Below are positions 53,673 through 62,572 of a stretch of 64,000 nucleotides of DNA, piece after piece. Under the pieces are notes generated by a model. The model was not told where the DNA came from. It did no database searches and saw nothing but the letters and a program-made list of their open reading frames with translations. The first letter of the stretch is position 1. Every line of letters begins with the position of its first letter. The stretch is from contig NZ_CP080649.1 of assembly GCF_019603315.1 (NCBI RefSeq), positions 511,501 through 575,500 of the forward strand, read 5' to 3'. The stretch is from Ruficoccus sp. ZRK36. GTDB lineage: Bacteria > Verrucomicrobiota > Verrucomicrobiia > Opitutales > Cerasicoccaceae. The position numbers and the translations under genes were made by a program.

Positions 53673-54500
53673 ATGAAACTTTCCCACCGATACGACACCC
53701 CCCGTGCGGCCAGCGGTTTCACCCTGGTCGAGATGATGTATTCGATGGCGATCATCGGTCTGCTCGTCGCCGGTTGGCTCGCCTTCTACCGCGACTCGAC
53801 CATCGTGATGTACGAGAGCGAAAAGAAGTCCATGATCAATAACGACATGAGGGCCATCACCAATGAGATGACCCTGGAGGCTCGCAATGCGAGCCACTTC
53901 GTCATGTACGAGTCGTTCTCACAGGACTTCCGCAACGTCCCCAACAATGTCCTCCAGGGTGAAGATAATTACTACGATAACAGCGAGTGGACATCCAGCT
54001 ACCTGACCTCCGGCGAAGACGACTCGGTGCCCAGCAGCAACCAGGGCTCGGACTTTGACCCCGCCAGCTACTATCGTAAGCGCGACGGCGAATCAGGCGA
54101 CTTTCTGATGCTCATCACCTACGGGGACGACCTCGCCCCATACGACACCTCGGAGGGCACCAAGTACCCCGATGATGTCGACTACAGCAAGCCCATCATC
54201 AAACTCGTGGGCTACTACCGTGTGGTCGAAAATGAAACAGAGCAAACCGGCCCGGTACGTAAGTTTGTCATCTATCCGACCGGCAGTGATCGCTACAAAT
54301 CCCCCGAGACATTGATCCCGCCGTCCACCAGCGCGGGCGACTACCCCGTCGTGATCCAGCTCTCCAAGGGCTTGGCCAACCAGAGACTTTTCTACAACTA
54401 CCGTGACTCAAGCATCATGGTAAATGGACAAATCATGCATGGGACCAGCGCCAAGCGCGTCACCGACACCTATAACTTCACCATATCACCCAGGGGTTAA
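53673..54500 (+). CDS. Prepilin-like protein (PilW/GspJ-type)
   Basis: A 275-residue protein with the prepilin motif GFTLVEMMYSMAIIGLLVAG (Glu +5 present) after a short basic leader. The next helix (MYESEKKSMINNDMRAITNE) and the strand ASHFVMYESFS resemble PilW/GspJ minor pilins. The rest is an Asp/Ser/Tyr-rich globular domain. It lies 11 bp after the PilV-like gene and 2 bp before the large third gene. Confidence 0.85.
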   Translation: MKLSHRYDTPRAASGFTLVEMMYSMAIIGLLVAGWLAFYRDSTIVMYESEKKSMINNDMRAITNEMTLEARNASHFVMYESFSQDFRNVPNNVLQGEDNYYDNSEWTSSYLTSGEDDSVPSSNQGSDFDPASYYRKRDGESGDFLMLITYGDDLAPYDTSEGTKYPDDVDYSKPIIKLVGYYRVVENETEQTGPVRKFVIYPTGSDRYKSPETLIPPSTSAGDYPVVIQLSKGLANQRLFYNYRDSSIMVNGQIMHGTSAKRVTDTYNFTISPRG

Positions 54501-54502
54501 TC

Positions 54503-57121
54503 ATGAAAAACGTACCTCATAGCACCCTCCCCTCCTCGACACGAGCCATGCGCTGGCTGCGCAAGCGTAAGGGCTCGATGCTGATGATCGCCCTGCTCAT
54601 GACGGCAGCCATCAGCATGGTTCTCGGATCGGTTCTTTCATTGGGCATATCCGAAAAGAAAAACAACTCTCGGCACATCCTCCAGCAGGAGGCGAAAAAC
54701 GCCGCCGAGTCCATTGTTGAATATGGCTTCGCCGACCTGATGGAACGCTTTCGCACCAAGAGCGCTGTCGGCCTGGTGCGCGACTCCCTCACGGCCGACC
54801 CCATTACCATCCCGAGCTCTGCCACCACATTCTACAATGGCTCCAACATCGACCTCAGTAAGTGCGAGCTCGTTGTTGGCGAGATCCCGGATGCCGCTAC
54901 CGAAGTTTACATCGACCCGACCGACCCCAGTAACGAATACGACCCGCTCAAAGGCAAGCGCGCCTACGTACGCCGCATCGAAGTGCTCGGCAAAGCCGTG
55001 GCCAGCTCGACGATGAACGGCGGCATGGAGATGAAGGCGTTCGCACGTGAGGTGCTCGAGATTCGCGACTCACCGCTGTTTGCCCACGCGATCTTCTACA
55101 ACATGGACCTCGAGCTTCACCCTGGTGCGCAGATGCGCATTTACGGCCCGGTCCACACCAACAAAGACTTCTGGGTACAGACCAGCTCGGGCCTGAAGTT
55201 CTACGAAACGATCAGCTCCGCCGGGCGCATCCTGCACGGCTACAAGACCAGCAGTATCTACGCTGACGGCAGCCTCAAGAGCAGTAACGACCATACCCAG
55301 ACCGCCTCCGTGGAGATCGTAAACTCGACCGGTAACTTTAAGGATATGTACATCGGCGGCTCCCGAAGCTCCGATGCCGGATGGCTCGACTACCGCGACT
55401 ATGACTGGCGCTCCAAAGCCTCCCAGCGCTGGGATGGCTACGTCCAGGACACCGCCCACGGTGTGCCGGTCCTGAACCCTATCGGGATCGACGACTACGA
55501 GCCCCTCGACCAGTCCATCCTAGAAGGTGCCAAGCTCAGCAGCGACCCGAGCAGTAAGATCAACGTCATCCAGAACCACGCCTACGCGCTCATCGAGCCC
55601 GTGCTGGCCGAGGGCCATCCCAACTACAAGGGCGATGGCATCCGCGAGGAAAAATACGCCTACAAGGCTGGCCTCATCCTGAAACTCGAAAAAGTCAGCG
55701 ATGACGTGCACCCCTACTACGCCGACGGCAAATACTCCAACCTTAGCGCCGGGCAGGCTGAGTTCTCCGTGCGCCGCAATACTTACTTCGTCAAGGCCTA
55801 CAAGTATCAGCGCAATGCCGATGGCGATCCAGTCATCAACAGCTCCACCGGCTATCCGGTGATGATAGAGGTCAAGCTGCCGAAGGGTCTCATCGGCGCA
55901 GCTAATGCTAATATGAACCAGATCGAGGACGGTATGGAAGGCCAGCTCGAAAGATACAAAACCCAGCAGGAAGTCGATGAAGAGGAACAAGAAGCCGAAG
56001 ACGCTGCCAACTATCCTGAGTACGTACAGGTCGGCTGGGGCAGCAATAAGCATTGGGAGCTAAAAGAGCCTTTCGTAAAAACCAATGACTACGTCCCCGA
56101 GGATAGCTATGTGGTAGGTGGCCTCTATGATCACCGCGAGGATAAGGCGCTCGACCTGCTCTCGATCGACATTGAGCGGCTTTGCGAACTGGTTGACAAC
56201 ACCGACCCCTCCTACGACCCGACAGACTGGCAGAGCCACTACGGCCCCGACACAGAGCCCTTGGGCGAGTTTAACCCCGCCACCGACTGGAATGGCATTA
56301 TTTACGTGCAGTTCCCCGTCAACTCCACGGTGACCTCCACCAGTTCGAGTGCAGACGTAAACTTCGACAGCACCGGCAAACGCGTACGCTACGACAACAT
56401 CGTCACCGGCAATGACCAGTTTGTCGCCCTGCAGATCATCGACGGCAGCCGCTTCCCCCGCCCGACCTATCCGGAGGAAAGCGGCCTGACTATCGCCACC
56501 AACGCACCGCTCTACACCGTGGGTAACATGAACGCCAACGGCATCGCCCACACGAACGACGCCAACATGCCGGACAACAGCAACGAGCCCTCCGCCTCAT
56601 TCGCGTGCGACAGCATCACTGTCCTCTCGAACCGCTGGTATCCGAACAGCGCCAACAACCGCAGGTACAGCAACAGCAGCAGCACCTCCAACCGATACGC
56701 GGAGTATACGGAATTCTCTGCAGCCATTCTGACCGGGCTGAAGCCCACCATCCCCAGCGACTCGCCAAACATGCCATCGCGCGGGGCGATCAGTGGTGGT
56801 GCCCACAACTTCCCGCGCTTCCTGGAGTACTGGAACAGCGAGCTGACTATCCGTGGTTCGCTGGTCGCACTGTTTGAAAGTGAAGTCCACCATCTGGCCA
56901 TGCCCGGCAACTCCGGCAACTACTACAACCCGCCGACTCGTGACTGGGGCTTTAACGAAAACTTCCGCAACGGCACGTACCCGCCCGGGACTCCCAACAC
57001 GCGCACCTACCGCCGCGTCTCCCTGCAGGACATCCCTGAAACGTCCAAGGGCACCAGCAGCGACCCCGACTACAAGGAAGGTTTCGTCCAGGCCAAGGCG
57101 CGCATCGCCAACCCGAGCTAA
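54503..57121 (+). CDS. Very large PilX/GspK-like protein
   Basis: An 872-residue protein. After a basic N-terminus (RAMRWLRKRKG) comes a single hydrophobic helix GSMLMIALLMTAAISMVLGS without Glu at +5, as in PilX and GspK minor pilins. A helical HILQQEAKNAAESIVEYGFA follows. The remaining ~800 residues are extracellular in character, rich in Tyr, Asn, Ser and Asp and containing no Cys until late. This is two to four times the length of usual PilX or GspK proteins. It contains YGPVHTNKDFWVQTSSGLKF, seen in other Verrucomicrobiota proteins only as far as I recall. A tip adhesin or secretion role is inference. Confidence 0.7.
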   Translation: MKNVPHSTLPSSTRAMRWLRKRKGSMLMIALLMTAAISMVLGSVLSLGISEKKNNSRHILQQEAKNAAESIVEYGFADLMERFRTKSAVGLVRDSLTADPITIPSSATTFYNGSNIDLSKCELVVGEIPDAATEVYIDPTDPSNEYDPLKGKRAYVRRIEVLGKAVASSTMNGGMEMKAFAREVLEIRDSPLFAHAIFYNMDLELHPGAQMRIYGPVHTNKDFWVQTSSGLKFYETISSAGRILHGYKTSSIYADGSLKSSNDHTQTASVEIVNSTGNFKDMYIGGSRSSDAGWLDYRDYDWRSKASQRWDGYVQDTAHGVPVLNPIGIDDYEPLDQSILEGAKLSSDPSSKINVIQNHAYALIEPVLAEGHPNYKGDGIREEKYAYKAGLILKLEKVSDDVHPYYADGKYSNLSAGQAEFSVRRNTYFVKAYKYQRNADGDPVINSSTGYPVMIEVKLPKGLIGAANANMNQIEDGMEGQLERYKTQQEVDEEEQEAEDAANYPEYVQVGWGSNKHWELKEPFVKTNDYVPEDSYVVGGLYDHREDKALDLLSIDIERLCELVDNTDPSYDPTDWQSHYGPDTEPLGEFNPATDWNGIIYVQFPVNSTVTSTSSSADVNFDSTGKRVRYDNIVTGNDQFVALQIIDGSRFPRPTYPEESGLTIATNAPLYTVGNMNANGIAHTNDANMPDNSNEPSASFACDSITVLSNRWYPNSANNRRYSNSSSTSNRYAEYTEFSAAILTGLKPTIPSDSPNMPSRGAISGGAHNFPRFLEYWNSELTIRGSLVALFESEVHHLAMPGNSGNYYNPPTRDWGFNENFRNGTYPPGTPNTRTYRRVSLQDIPETSKGTSSDPDYKEGFVQAKARIANPS

Positions 57122-57133
57122 ACATAATCAGGC

Positions 57134-57889
57134 ATGCGCTTCATTACCCTACCTGTCCTGCTCTTAGGCCTCGCCACGCTCAGCACATACGCCCAGCCGC
57201 AGACGGCTCCTCCCAGGAGCGGGCCGTACACAGGCCCCGTCTATACGCGACCTGAGTCGAAGCCGGTGCCACTTCAGTTCGAGGTCGTCCCCTTTACCTT
57301 CGACGGCAGGGAGGGCACGCGCTCGGAGCTGAGCTGCGCGCTGTTCAAGGCGACAACGCTGCAACCCAGGCACTGGGTGAAGGCCGACATACCGGACACA
57401 TCCCTCGCCTTTCAAGGCACTTACTACCCGCAGGTAAAGTGGTCGATCTCCATCTGGGCCCCGAAGCGCTACCTGCCGGACCTGAGCGCTGACAGTATGG
57501 CCGCGTGTGTCGCCGGACTGAAAAAGTCCTACCCGGAAAAGGACCAACTCGTGATCAACAACGAGGGCACCAAATACCGCAGTAAGTTGACCCCCGTCAT
57601 CTTTAATCGCATCCCCCGCACCATCGACTACACGGTGAAAGATCCCGAGACCGGCGCCGTCACCCAGCGCTACGATACCTTCATCCTTTTCAAAGGCAGC
57701 CTGGTTGAGTTCTCGATATGGGGCCCGCCGCAGGAGATGAAAAGCATGCTCGGGTGGTTCTCCGTCCTGCTGGAAAACCTCTCCCTGACAACACCCGACA
57801 CGACCTACGACTCGGACACGCGCGCAGACCGCATCACACTCCGGAAGGTCAACCCAGAGGATAAAAACAACGTCCGCGGAGGGGGCTGA
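57134..57889 (+). CDS. Secreted protein of unknown function
   Basis: A 251-residue protein with a Sec signal peptide (RFITLPVLLLGLATLSTYAQ, cleavage probably after TYA). The mature part starts with a Pro/Gly-rich stretch and then a compact domain (PLQFEVVPFTFDGREG, YYPQVKWSISIWAPKRYLPD, YDTFILFKGSLVEFSIWGPP) that I do not recognise. It lies 12 bp after the large PilX-like gene and is probably the last gene of that operon, so it may assist the pilus-like structure from the periplasm. Confidence 0.75.
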   Translation: MRFITLPVLLLGLATLSTYAQPQTAPPRSGPYTGPVYTRPESKPVPLQFEVVPFTFDGREGTRSELSCALFKATTLQPRHWVKADIPDTSLAFQGTYYPQVKWSISIWAPKRYLPDLSADSMAACVAGLKKSYPEKDQLVINNEGTKYRSKLTPVIFNRIPRTIDYTVKDPETGAVTQRYDTFILFKGSLVEFSIWGPPQEMKSMLGWFSVLLENLSLTTPDTTYDSDTRADRITLRKVNPEDKNNVRGGG

Positions 57890-57985
57890 GCGACCCGATC
57901 AGGCAAACACCGATACGTGTATCAATAAACGGATACAATGAGACGACCGAGAGCAGGAGTCGCCCAGGCTGAATTCTGCTGAGGT

Positions 57986-58858
57986 CTACTCGACGTTCTG
58001 AGCCTGCTCGCGGATGCGCTCCAGCTCGTTCTTACAGTCGATGACGATACGGGTGAGCTCAATCTGGTTCGCCTTACTCCCGGAGGTGTTGACCTCGCGG
58101 TGAATCTCCTGGCACAGGAAGTCCATCTTGCGGCCGATAGCGCCCTCCTCCTCAAGCGTGGCCCGGAATTGCTCAATGTGGCTGGAGAGGCGCGTCAACT
58201 CCTCGGAAATGTCCGCGCGGTCGGCAAAGAGGCAAATCTCCTTGAGCACGCGCTCGTCTTCGAGCTCCAACTCGAGCCCGGCCTTCTGCAGGCGGGCAAA
58301 GAGTTGCTCCCGATACGTCGGGACGACCTCCTCGGCCACGGCGCGCATATTCACAACCTGATCTTCGAGGAACGCGAGGCGCTCCAGCAGGTCTTTCTTC
58401 AGTGCCTCGCCTTCGCTCGTACGCATGGCAGCAAACCCCTCCAGCGCCGCGCCCACCGCCTGCATGAGCAGGGGCTTCGCCGCGTCGGCCTCGGGCAGCT
58501 CGGAGCCGGTGTCGAGGCTGTTGATGACGCGTAGCAGCAGGTCGCCATCGGGGGCGATCGTCATGCCGTGATCGTGAGCAAAGGTCTCCAGACGGCGCAC
58601 GGTGGAGAGCACCTTCTCATCGTCCCAGTCCAGACCGCCTCCCTGCGCGCCCTTGCGGACCTGCACATAGACGGAGACCTTACCGCGCAGCGCGCAGCCG
58701 CGCACGGCCTCGGTGATGTCGCGCTCCAGCGACTGCCAGTCGCGCGGCAGGGACACGCCAACCTCGAGCGACTTGCGGTTGACGGAGGACACCTCCACGG
58801 TGATCTCCACATGCTCATTGCGCGCTTCACCGCGCCCGAATCCGGTCATCGACTGCAT
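57986..58858 (-). CDS. yicC: YicC family endoribonuclease-like protein
   Basis: A 290-residue protein. The N-terminal YicC domain opens MQSMTGFGRGEARNEHVEIT and has EVSSVNRKSLEVGVSLPRDW. The C-terminal DUF1732 domain ends RKMDFLCQEIHREVNTSGSK and NQIELTRIVIDCKNELERIR. YicC homologues in E. coli and Bacillus have been reported as hexameric RNases that can affect small RNA turnover. Length and motifs are typical. Single gene; in many bacteria gmk follows, but here the downstream spacer meets the convergent secreted-protein gene. Confidence 0.93.
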   Translation of the reverse strand: MQSMTGFGRGEARNEHVEITVEVSSVNRKSLEVGVSLPRDWQSLERDITEAVRGCALRGKVSVYVQVRKGAQGGGLDWDDEKVLSTVRRLETFAHDHGMTIAPDGDLLLRVINSLDTGSELPEADAAKPLLMQAVGAALEGFAAMRTSEGEALKKDLLERLAFLEDQVVNMRAVAEEVVPTYREQLFARLQKAGLELELEDERVLKEICLFADRADISEELTRLSSHIEQFRATLEEEGAIGRKMDFLCQEIHREVNTSGSKANQIELTRIVIDCKNELERIREQAQNVE

Positions 58859-58978
58859 GAGGGGGAGCGTAGTGGAATTCTTGGCTGAATCAAAAGCGAA
58901 AAGTCACAACCGGTTCTCCCCGTACAGAACCTGCAAATGTCCCTGAGGAAGGCATATCCTCCCCCGAAACATACGGGG

Positions 58979-59398
58979 TCAGAGGTGAGCTTTTATCGCC
59001 TCGGCATGTTCTGCGAGCGAAGAATACGGCGGCTTGGTAAAATACTCCGGCGAGAAAGTTAAACCAAAACCATCGCCCTTAAAGCGCGGAAAGACATGCA
59101 TGTGAAAGTGAAAGACTTCCTGCATCGCAGCCTCGCCATCAGCCAGGAAGAGGTTGATACCCTCGCATTTTAAACCTGAGGCACGTATCGCCAAACTCAC
59201 CTTCTGGGAAACAGTCATGATGTGCTTCGTATCCTCAGCGCTAATGTCCTGAAGTCCCACAGCATGCTGAACAGGGATCACCAGCACGTGACCGGGGTTC
59301 ACAGGCTGAATATCCATGAAGGCTGCGACTCGCTCATCCCGATACACAAAGTGCGCAGGCAGTGAACCTTCGAGTATTTTGCAAAAGATACAGTCCAT
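58979..59398 (-). CDS. HIT family hydrolase
   Basis: A 139-residue histidine-triad protein of the Hint/YcfF type, hydrolysing nucleoside phosphoramidates or related nucleotide conjugates. It starts with the usual MDCIFCKILEGSLPAH and ends with the active-site triad HFHMHVFPR (His 97, 99, 101). NPGHVLVIPVQHAVG is the substrate-binding stretch. I chose the ATG at 59398 because it gives the canonical N-terminus; a GTG at 59407 is the alternative. It lies 12 bp downstream of trpB and is probably co-transcribed. Confidence 0.93.
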   Translation of the reverse strand: MDCIFCKILEGSLPAHFVYRDERVAAFMDIQPVNPGHVLVIPVQHAVGLQDISAEDTKHIMTVSQKVSLAIRASGLKCEGINLFLADGEAAMQEVFHFHMHVFPRFKGDGFGLTFSPEYFTKPPYSSLAEHAEAIKAHL

Positions 59399-59410
59399 GA
59401 CATTCACTGA

Positions 59411-60640
59411 CTAATCCTGCTTCAGGTCCATCAGGCGCATGACTTCCTGCACGTCCTTATCGCCACGACCGGAGAGGTTGACCACGAGCAGCTCGTCCGA
59501 GGCCATCTGCGGCGCACGCTTGAGCGCATAGGCGACGGCGTGCGTGCTCTCCAGCGCTGGGATGATCCCCTCTGTGCGGCTAAGCACCTGGAACGCCTCC
59601 ATGACTTCCTCATCCGTCGCAAAGCCATAGTGGATACGCTCGCGGTCATGATAAAACGCATGCTCGGGCCCGATAGCGGCGTAGTCCAGCCCGGCTGAGA
59701 CCGAATGGGTCAGGTTGATCTGGCCGTCGTCGTTTTGCAGGATGTAGGTCTTGCAGCCTTGCAGGACACCGACGCGGCCACCTTCGAAGCGGGCTGCGTG
59801 CTGGCCTTCCTTGATGCCATAGCCACCGGCTTCGACACCGACGAGGCGCACCTCGAGGTTTTCCAAAAAGTCGTAGAACAAACCGATGCAATTGCTGCCA
59901 CCGCCGACACAGGCGATCAGCTCGTGCGGCAGGCGTCCCTCCGCCTCAAGAATCTGGCGACGAACTTCCTCGCCGATAATTTTATGGAAATCGCGCACCA
60001 TCATCGGGAAGGGATGCGAGCCCAACGCGGAGCCCAGAATGTAGTGGGTATCCCCGACACTGGCCACCCAGTCGCGCATGGCTTCGTTGACGGCATCCTT
60101 CAGCGTCTTCTGTCCGGACTCGACGGCGCGGACCTCCGCACCCATCAGGCGCATACGGAAGACATTCAGCGCCTGGCGGCGCATATCCTCGGCCCCCATG
60201 TAGATGACGCACTCCATCCCGAAGCGCGCGCATACGGCAGCCGTGGCCACTCCGTGCTGCCCGGCACCAGTCTCGGCAATGATGCGCTTCTTCCCCATGC
60301 GGCGAGCCAGCAGGGCCTGGCCGATACAGTTATTGACCTTGTGAGCGCCGGTGTGCAGCCCGTCCTCGCGCTTGAGGTAGATCTTGGCGCCGCCGCAGTG
60401 CTCAGTCAGCCGCTCGGCAAAATACAACTCAGTCGGGCGACCGGCATACTGGCGCAGGAAATACTCCAGATCGACCTGAAACGAGGGGTCGTTTTTCGCC
60501 TCCCGGTAAGCCTCCGTCAGCTCGTAAAGCGCGGTCATGAGGGTCTCGGGCACGTACATGCCGCCGTAGGGGCCAAAGTGGCCGCCGGCGTCCGGCAAGC
60601 TGGTGCGGTCGAGGGTCTCGGGAGTTGTCTGCTGGGCCAT
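59411..60640 (-). CDS. trpB: Tryptophan synthase beta chain
   Basis: A 409-residue PLP enzyme that joins indole with serine to give tryptophan, normally in an alpha2beta2 complex with TrpA. The PLP lysine is K101 in [13 protein letters not shown]. Phosphate-binding [12 protein letters not shown] and the substrate loop [20 protein letters not shown] are intact. This is the TrpB1 type. No trpA, trpF or other trp gene is adjacent; only the HIT gene follows. A good promoter candidate lies just upstream (60671-60699). Confidence 0.97.
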   Translation of the reverse strand: MAQQTTPETLDRTSLPDAGGHFGPYGGMYVPETLMTALYELTEAYREAKNDPSFQVDLEYFLRQYAGRPTELYFAERLTEHCGGAKIYLKREDGLHTGAHKVNNCIGQALLARRMGKKRIIAETGAGQHGVATAAVCARFGMECVIYMGAEDMRRQALNVFRMRLMGAEVRAVESGQKTLKDAVNEAMRDWVASVGDTHYILGSALGSHPFPMMVRDFHKIIGEEVRRQILEAEGRLPHELIACVGGGSNCIGLFYDFLENLEVRLVGVEAGGYGIKEGQHAARFEGGRVGVLQGCKTYILQNDDGQINLTHSVSAGLDYAAIGPEHAFYHDRERIHYGFATDEEVMEAFQVLSRTEGIIPALESTHAVAYALKRAPQMASDELLVVNLSGRGDKDVQEVMRLMDLKQD

Positions 60641-60670
60641 GGTAGGAAATTGCTATCGTGAAAAACAGCC

Positions 60671-60699
60671 ATAGTAGGCCGTCCTCCGTGATTTGGCAA
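60671..60699 (-). promoter_or_regulatory. Candidate sigma70-type promoter of trpB
   Basis: On the minus strand TTGCCA (60694-60699), a 17-bp spacer and TACTAT (60671-60676) lie 30 bp ahead of the trpB ATG. This is the best promoter-like pair in the window. I see no leader peptide rich in Trp codons and no attenuator hairpin in the short leader. Confidence 0.55.
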
Positions 60700-60959
60700 G
60701 AAGACAGACCCGCGGTGCGTGACCGCACAGGACACTGAGGGGCTTCGCCCCTACTGCGCTGCCTACCCCATTGAATGTCGTGTGTGGTCACGCACCTAGT
60801 CCAGGCGGACCTTTCGGTAATCGCTGAGACACAAGCATCAAAACTGTGTGTGCCTATTACGGGATTAATCTGAACCGAGAGGTGACTAACCACTGATGGC
60901 ATTTTCTCCTGAAAATGCCAAGGTGATGCGAAGCATTACAGGTCCAGGGCCTGTTCTGG
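60700..60959. repeat. Hairpin-rich spacer between trpB and the SpoIIE-type phosphatase
   Basis: The gene-free region 60641-60959 is 319 bp. Besides the trpB promoter it holds a nested cruciform: outer 16-bp arms 60714-60729 and 60781-60796 (one mismatch), with AGGGGC-TTC-GCCCCT at 60738-60752 inside. Nearer the phosphatase stop are a perfect 10-bp hairpin (60897-60920, loop TCCT), ATGC-GAA-GCAT (60926-60936) and CCAG...CTGG (60944-60959). The last begins right after the phosphatase stop on the minus strand. No reading frame or RNA gene is recognised. Confidence 0.7.
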
Positions 60960-62411
60960 TCAGGTATGCTTGACGGTGATGAGCGTGAGGTCGTCGGCAA
61001 ACTTCGCTTGGCCAGTGTAGCGCTCGACGGTGGAGACGATCCCGGTATTGAGGTCTCGGGAGGAGCGGTTACGGAGCGTGCGCACACACTCGGCCAACCT
61101 CGCCGAGCCAAACTCCGTGCCCTCCTCATCGGCAGCCTCGGTGACGCCATCGGTATAGAAGACGGCGATATCCCCATGCTGGAAGGGCACGGTCTTGTCC
61201 TCGATGACAAAGTCGAAAATCTCCGCCGGGACCATTCCCAGCCCCATGCCCTCAGAGCCGACAAAGGTCAGCTCCGGTTTGATGTCCTCACCGCCATGCA
61301 CGCATAGCAGCGGCAACTCGTGGCCAGCGCGCGCCAGCGTCAGTGTCTGCTGCGTGGTATCAATGATGGCATAAATAATCGTGATAAACATGTCGCGGCG
61401 GATCTCCTCGGACATCTCACGGTTCATCGCCTTGAGGACTTCTGACGGGCTGCGGTAAGACTGCGCGAAGTGCCGCAGATTCGTCTGGCAAATCGTCATG
61501 AGCAGCGAAGCCGGCACCCCCTTACCGGAAACGTCTGCGATCGCCAGCCCCACGCGATCATCATCCAGTCGGATGACATTGTAGAGGTCGCCGCCTATCT
61601 TCTGGGCGGGCCGGTAAAAGGCGTCGATGTCCAGGGCCGAGTTGTCCGGGAACTTCTGGGGCAGGATCATGCCCTGGATGCTGCTGGCCACCGCAATGTC
61701 GAGGTCGAGTTTACTCTTCTCGATCTGCATCTCCATCAGGTCGGAGTTATGGATAGCCATGGCCGCCTGCTCAGCCAGCGACTGGACGAGCGAGAAGTCC
61801 GCTTCATTAAAGGCGATCCCATCGGCCGGGTTGGCCACGGCAAGCACGCCCAGTATCTTGGAGCGGAATGCCAGCGGAGCAACCACCAGTGAGCGCACCT
61901 TTAGCGCGGGGTCGTCGTGCTGAATGACACGCGGATCGTTACGGGCATCCTCGATCAGCACGGCCTTACCGGTGCGGGCAACCGAGCCGATCAGCCCCTC
62001 GCCCATTTCAAAGACCTCGGACTTGAGGATCTGCTCGATGAACTTGGAGCGCGTCGAGAGCTTGTCCCGGGACTTCTCGGGCAACTGGTGCTGCGGCGGG
62101 AACAACCCCTCTACAGCGATGCCCTTGAGGGTGTTTTTACCGGTGCGCTCAAAGATGCAGGCGCTCATGGCACCGGTGCTCAGGATGGAGGCATGCACGA
62201 TGTGCTGAAAGAGCTCCTCGCGCCCGACACCAGCACCGATGGCCTCGACGAGGTTGTGCATGAACTCCACCACGATCTGCTTTTCCTGGTGGACGAGCTG
62301 TTTCTCTTCGTCGATTTGCACATTTTTCCGACGCTGGCGGATATACAGCAGCCAGCCCAGGCAGGCCCCAACAAAGAGGCCCATTGCAAATCCTAAGATC
62401 AACCAGATCAT
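60960..62411 (-). CDS. Membrane-anchored GAF-SpoIIE (PP2C-type) serine phosphatase
   Basis: A 483-residue protein. One N-terminal TM helix (LILGFAMGLFVGACLGWLLY) is followed by a coiled linker, a GAF domain (about 55-225; VLIEDARNDPRVIQHDDPAL), then a SpoIIE/RsbU-type PP2C phosphatase domain (about 235-480). Metal-site motifs are KIGGDLYNVIRL, LAIADVSGKGVPASLLM, FYTDGVTEAADEEG and DDLTLITVK. The second Asp of the usual GGDxxD is Asn here. Such phosphatases dephosphorylate STAS proteins. A STAS gene lies 161 bp upstream on the same strand, a likely substrate, separated by a terminator. Confidence 0.92.
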   Translation of the reverse strand: MIWLILGFAMGLFVGACLGWLLYIRQRRKNVQIDEEKQLVHQEKQIVVEFMHNLVEAIGAGVGREELFQHIVHASILSTGAMSACIFERTGKNTLKGIAVEGLFPPQHQLPEKSRDKLSTRSKFIEQILKSEVFEMGEGLIGSVARTGKAVLIEDARNDPRVIQHDDPALKVRSLVVAPLAFRSKILGVLAVANPADGIAFNEADFSLVQSLAEQAAMAIHNSDLMEMQIEKSKLDLDIAVASSIQGMILPQKFPDNSALDIDAFYRPAQKIGGDLYNVIRLDDDRVGLAIADVSGKGVPASLLMTICQTNLRHFAQSYRSPSEVLKAMNREMSEEIRRDMFITIIYAIIDTTQQTLTLARAGHELPLLCVHGGEDIKPELTFVGSEGMGLGMVPAEIFDFVIEDKTVPFQHGDIAVFYTDGVTEAADEEGTEFGSARLAECVRTLRNRSSRDLNTGIVSTVERYTGQAKFADDLTLITVKHT

Positions 62412-62510
62412 GACTCACTCAAGATGGACGCGAATGCCCCGCGCTGCAATCCCTGGCTTGCATGATTTTCCTACCCATAAAACCGTAACGATCGATACAG
62501 GGACCCTTAC

Positions 62511-62540
62511 AAAAAGAGCCGTCCATGATGGAACGGCTCT
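62511..62540 (-). terminator. Rho-independent terminator of the second STAS gene
   Basis: On the minus strand AGAGCCGT pairs with ACGGCTCT (extendable with a one-base bulge), followed by five T residues ending at 62511. It lies 33 bp after the STAS stop and separates it from the phosphatase gene, which therefore has its own promoter in the remaining ~100 bp. Confidence 0.85.
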
Positions 62541-62572
62541 CGGTCAATAATGTTGGCAAAAAGCACTGCCTT

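Noticed and set aside
59411-60640. trp operon
   Set aside because: Only trpB is present. Neighbours are a HIT hydrolase and a phosphatase, and no attenuator was seen.
59705-60661. 318-codon + strand frame antisense to trpB
   Set aside because: The opposite strand encodes a complete TrpB with its PLP lysine; this frame has no recognisable domain or ribosome-binding site.
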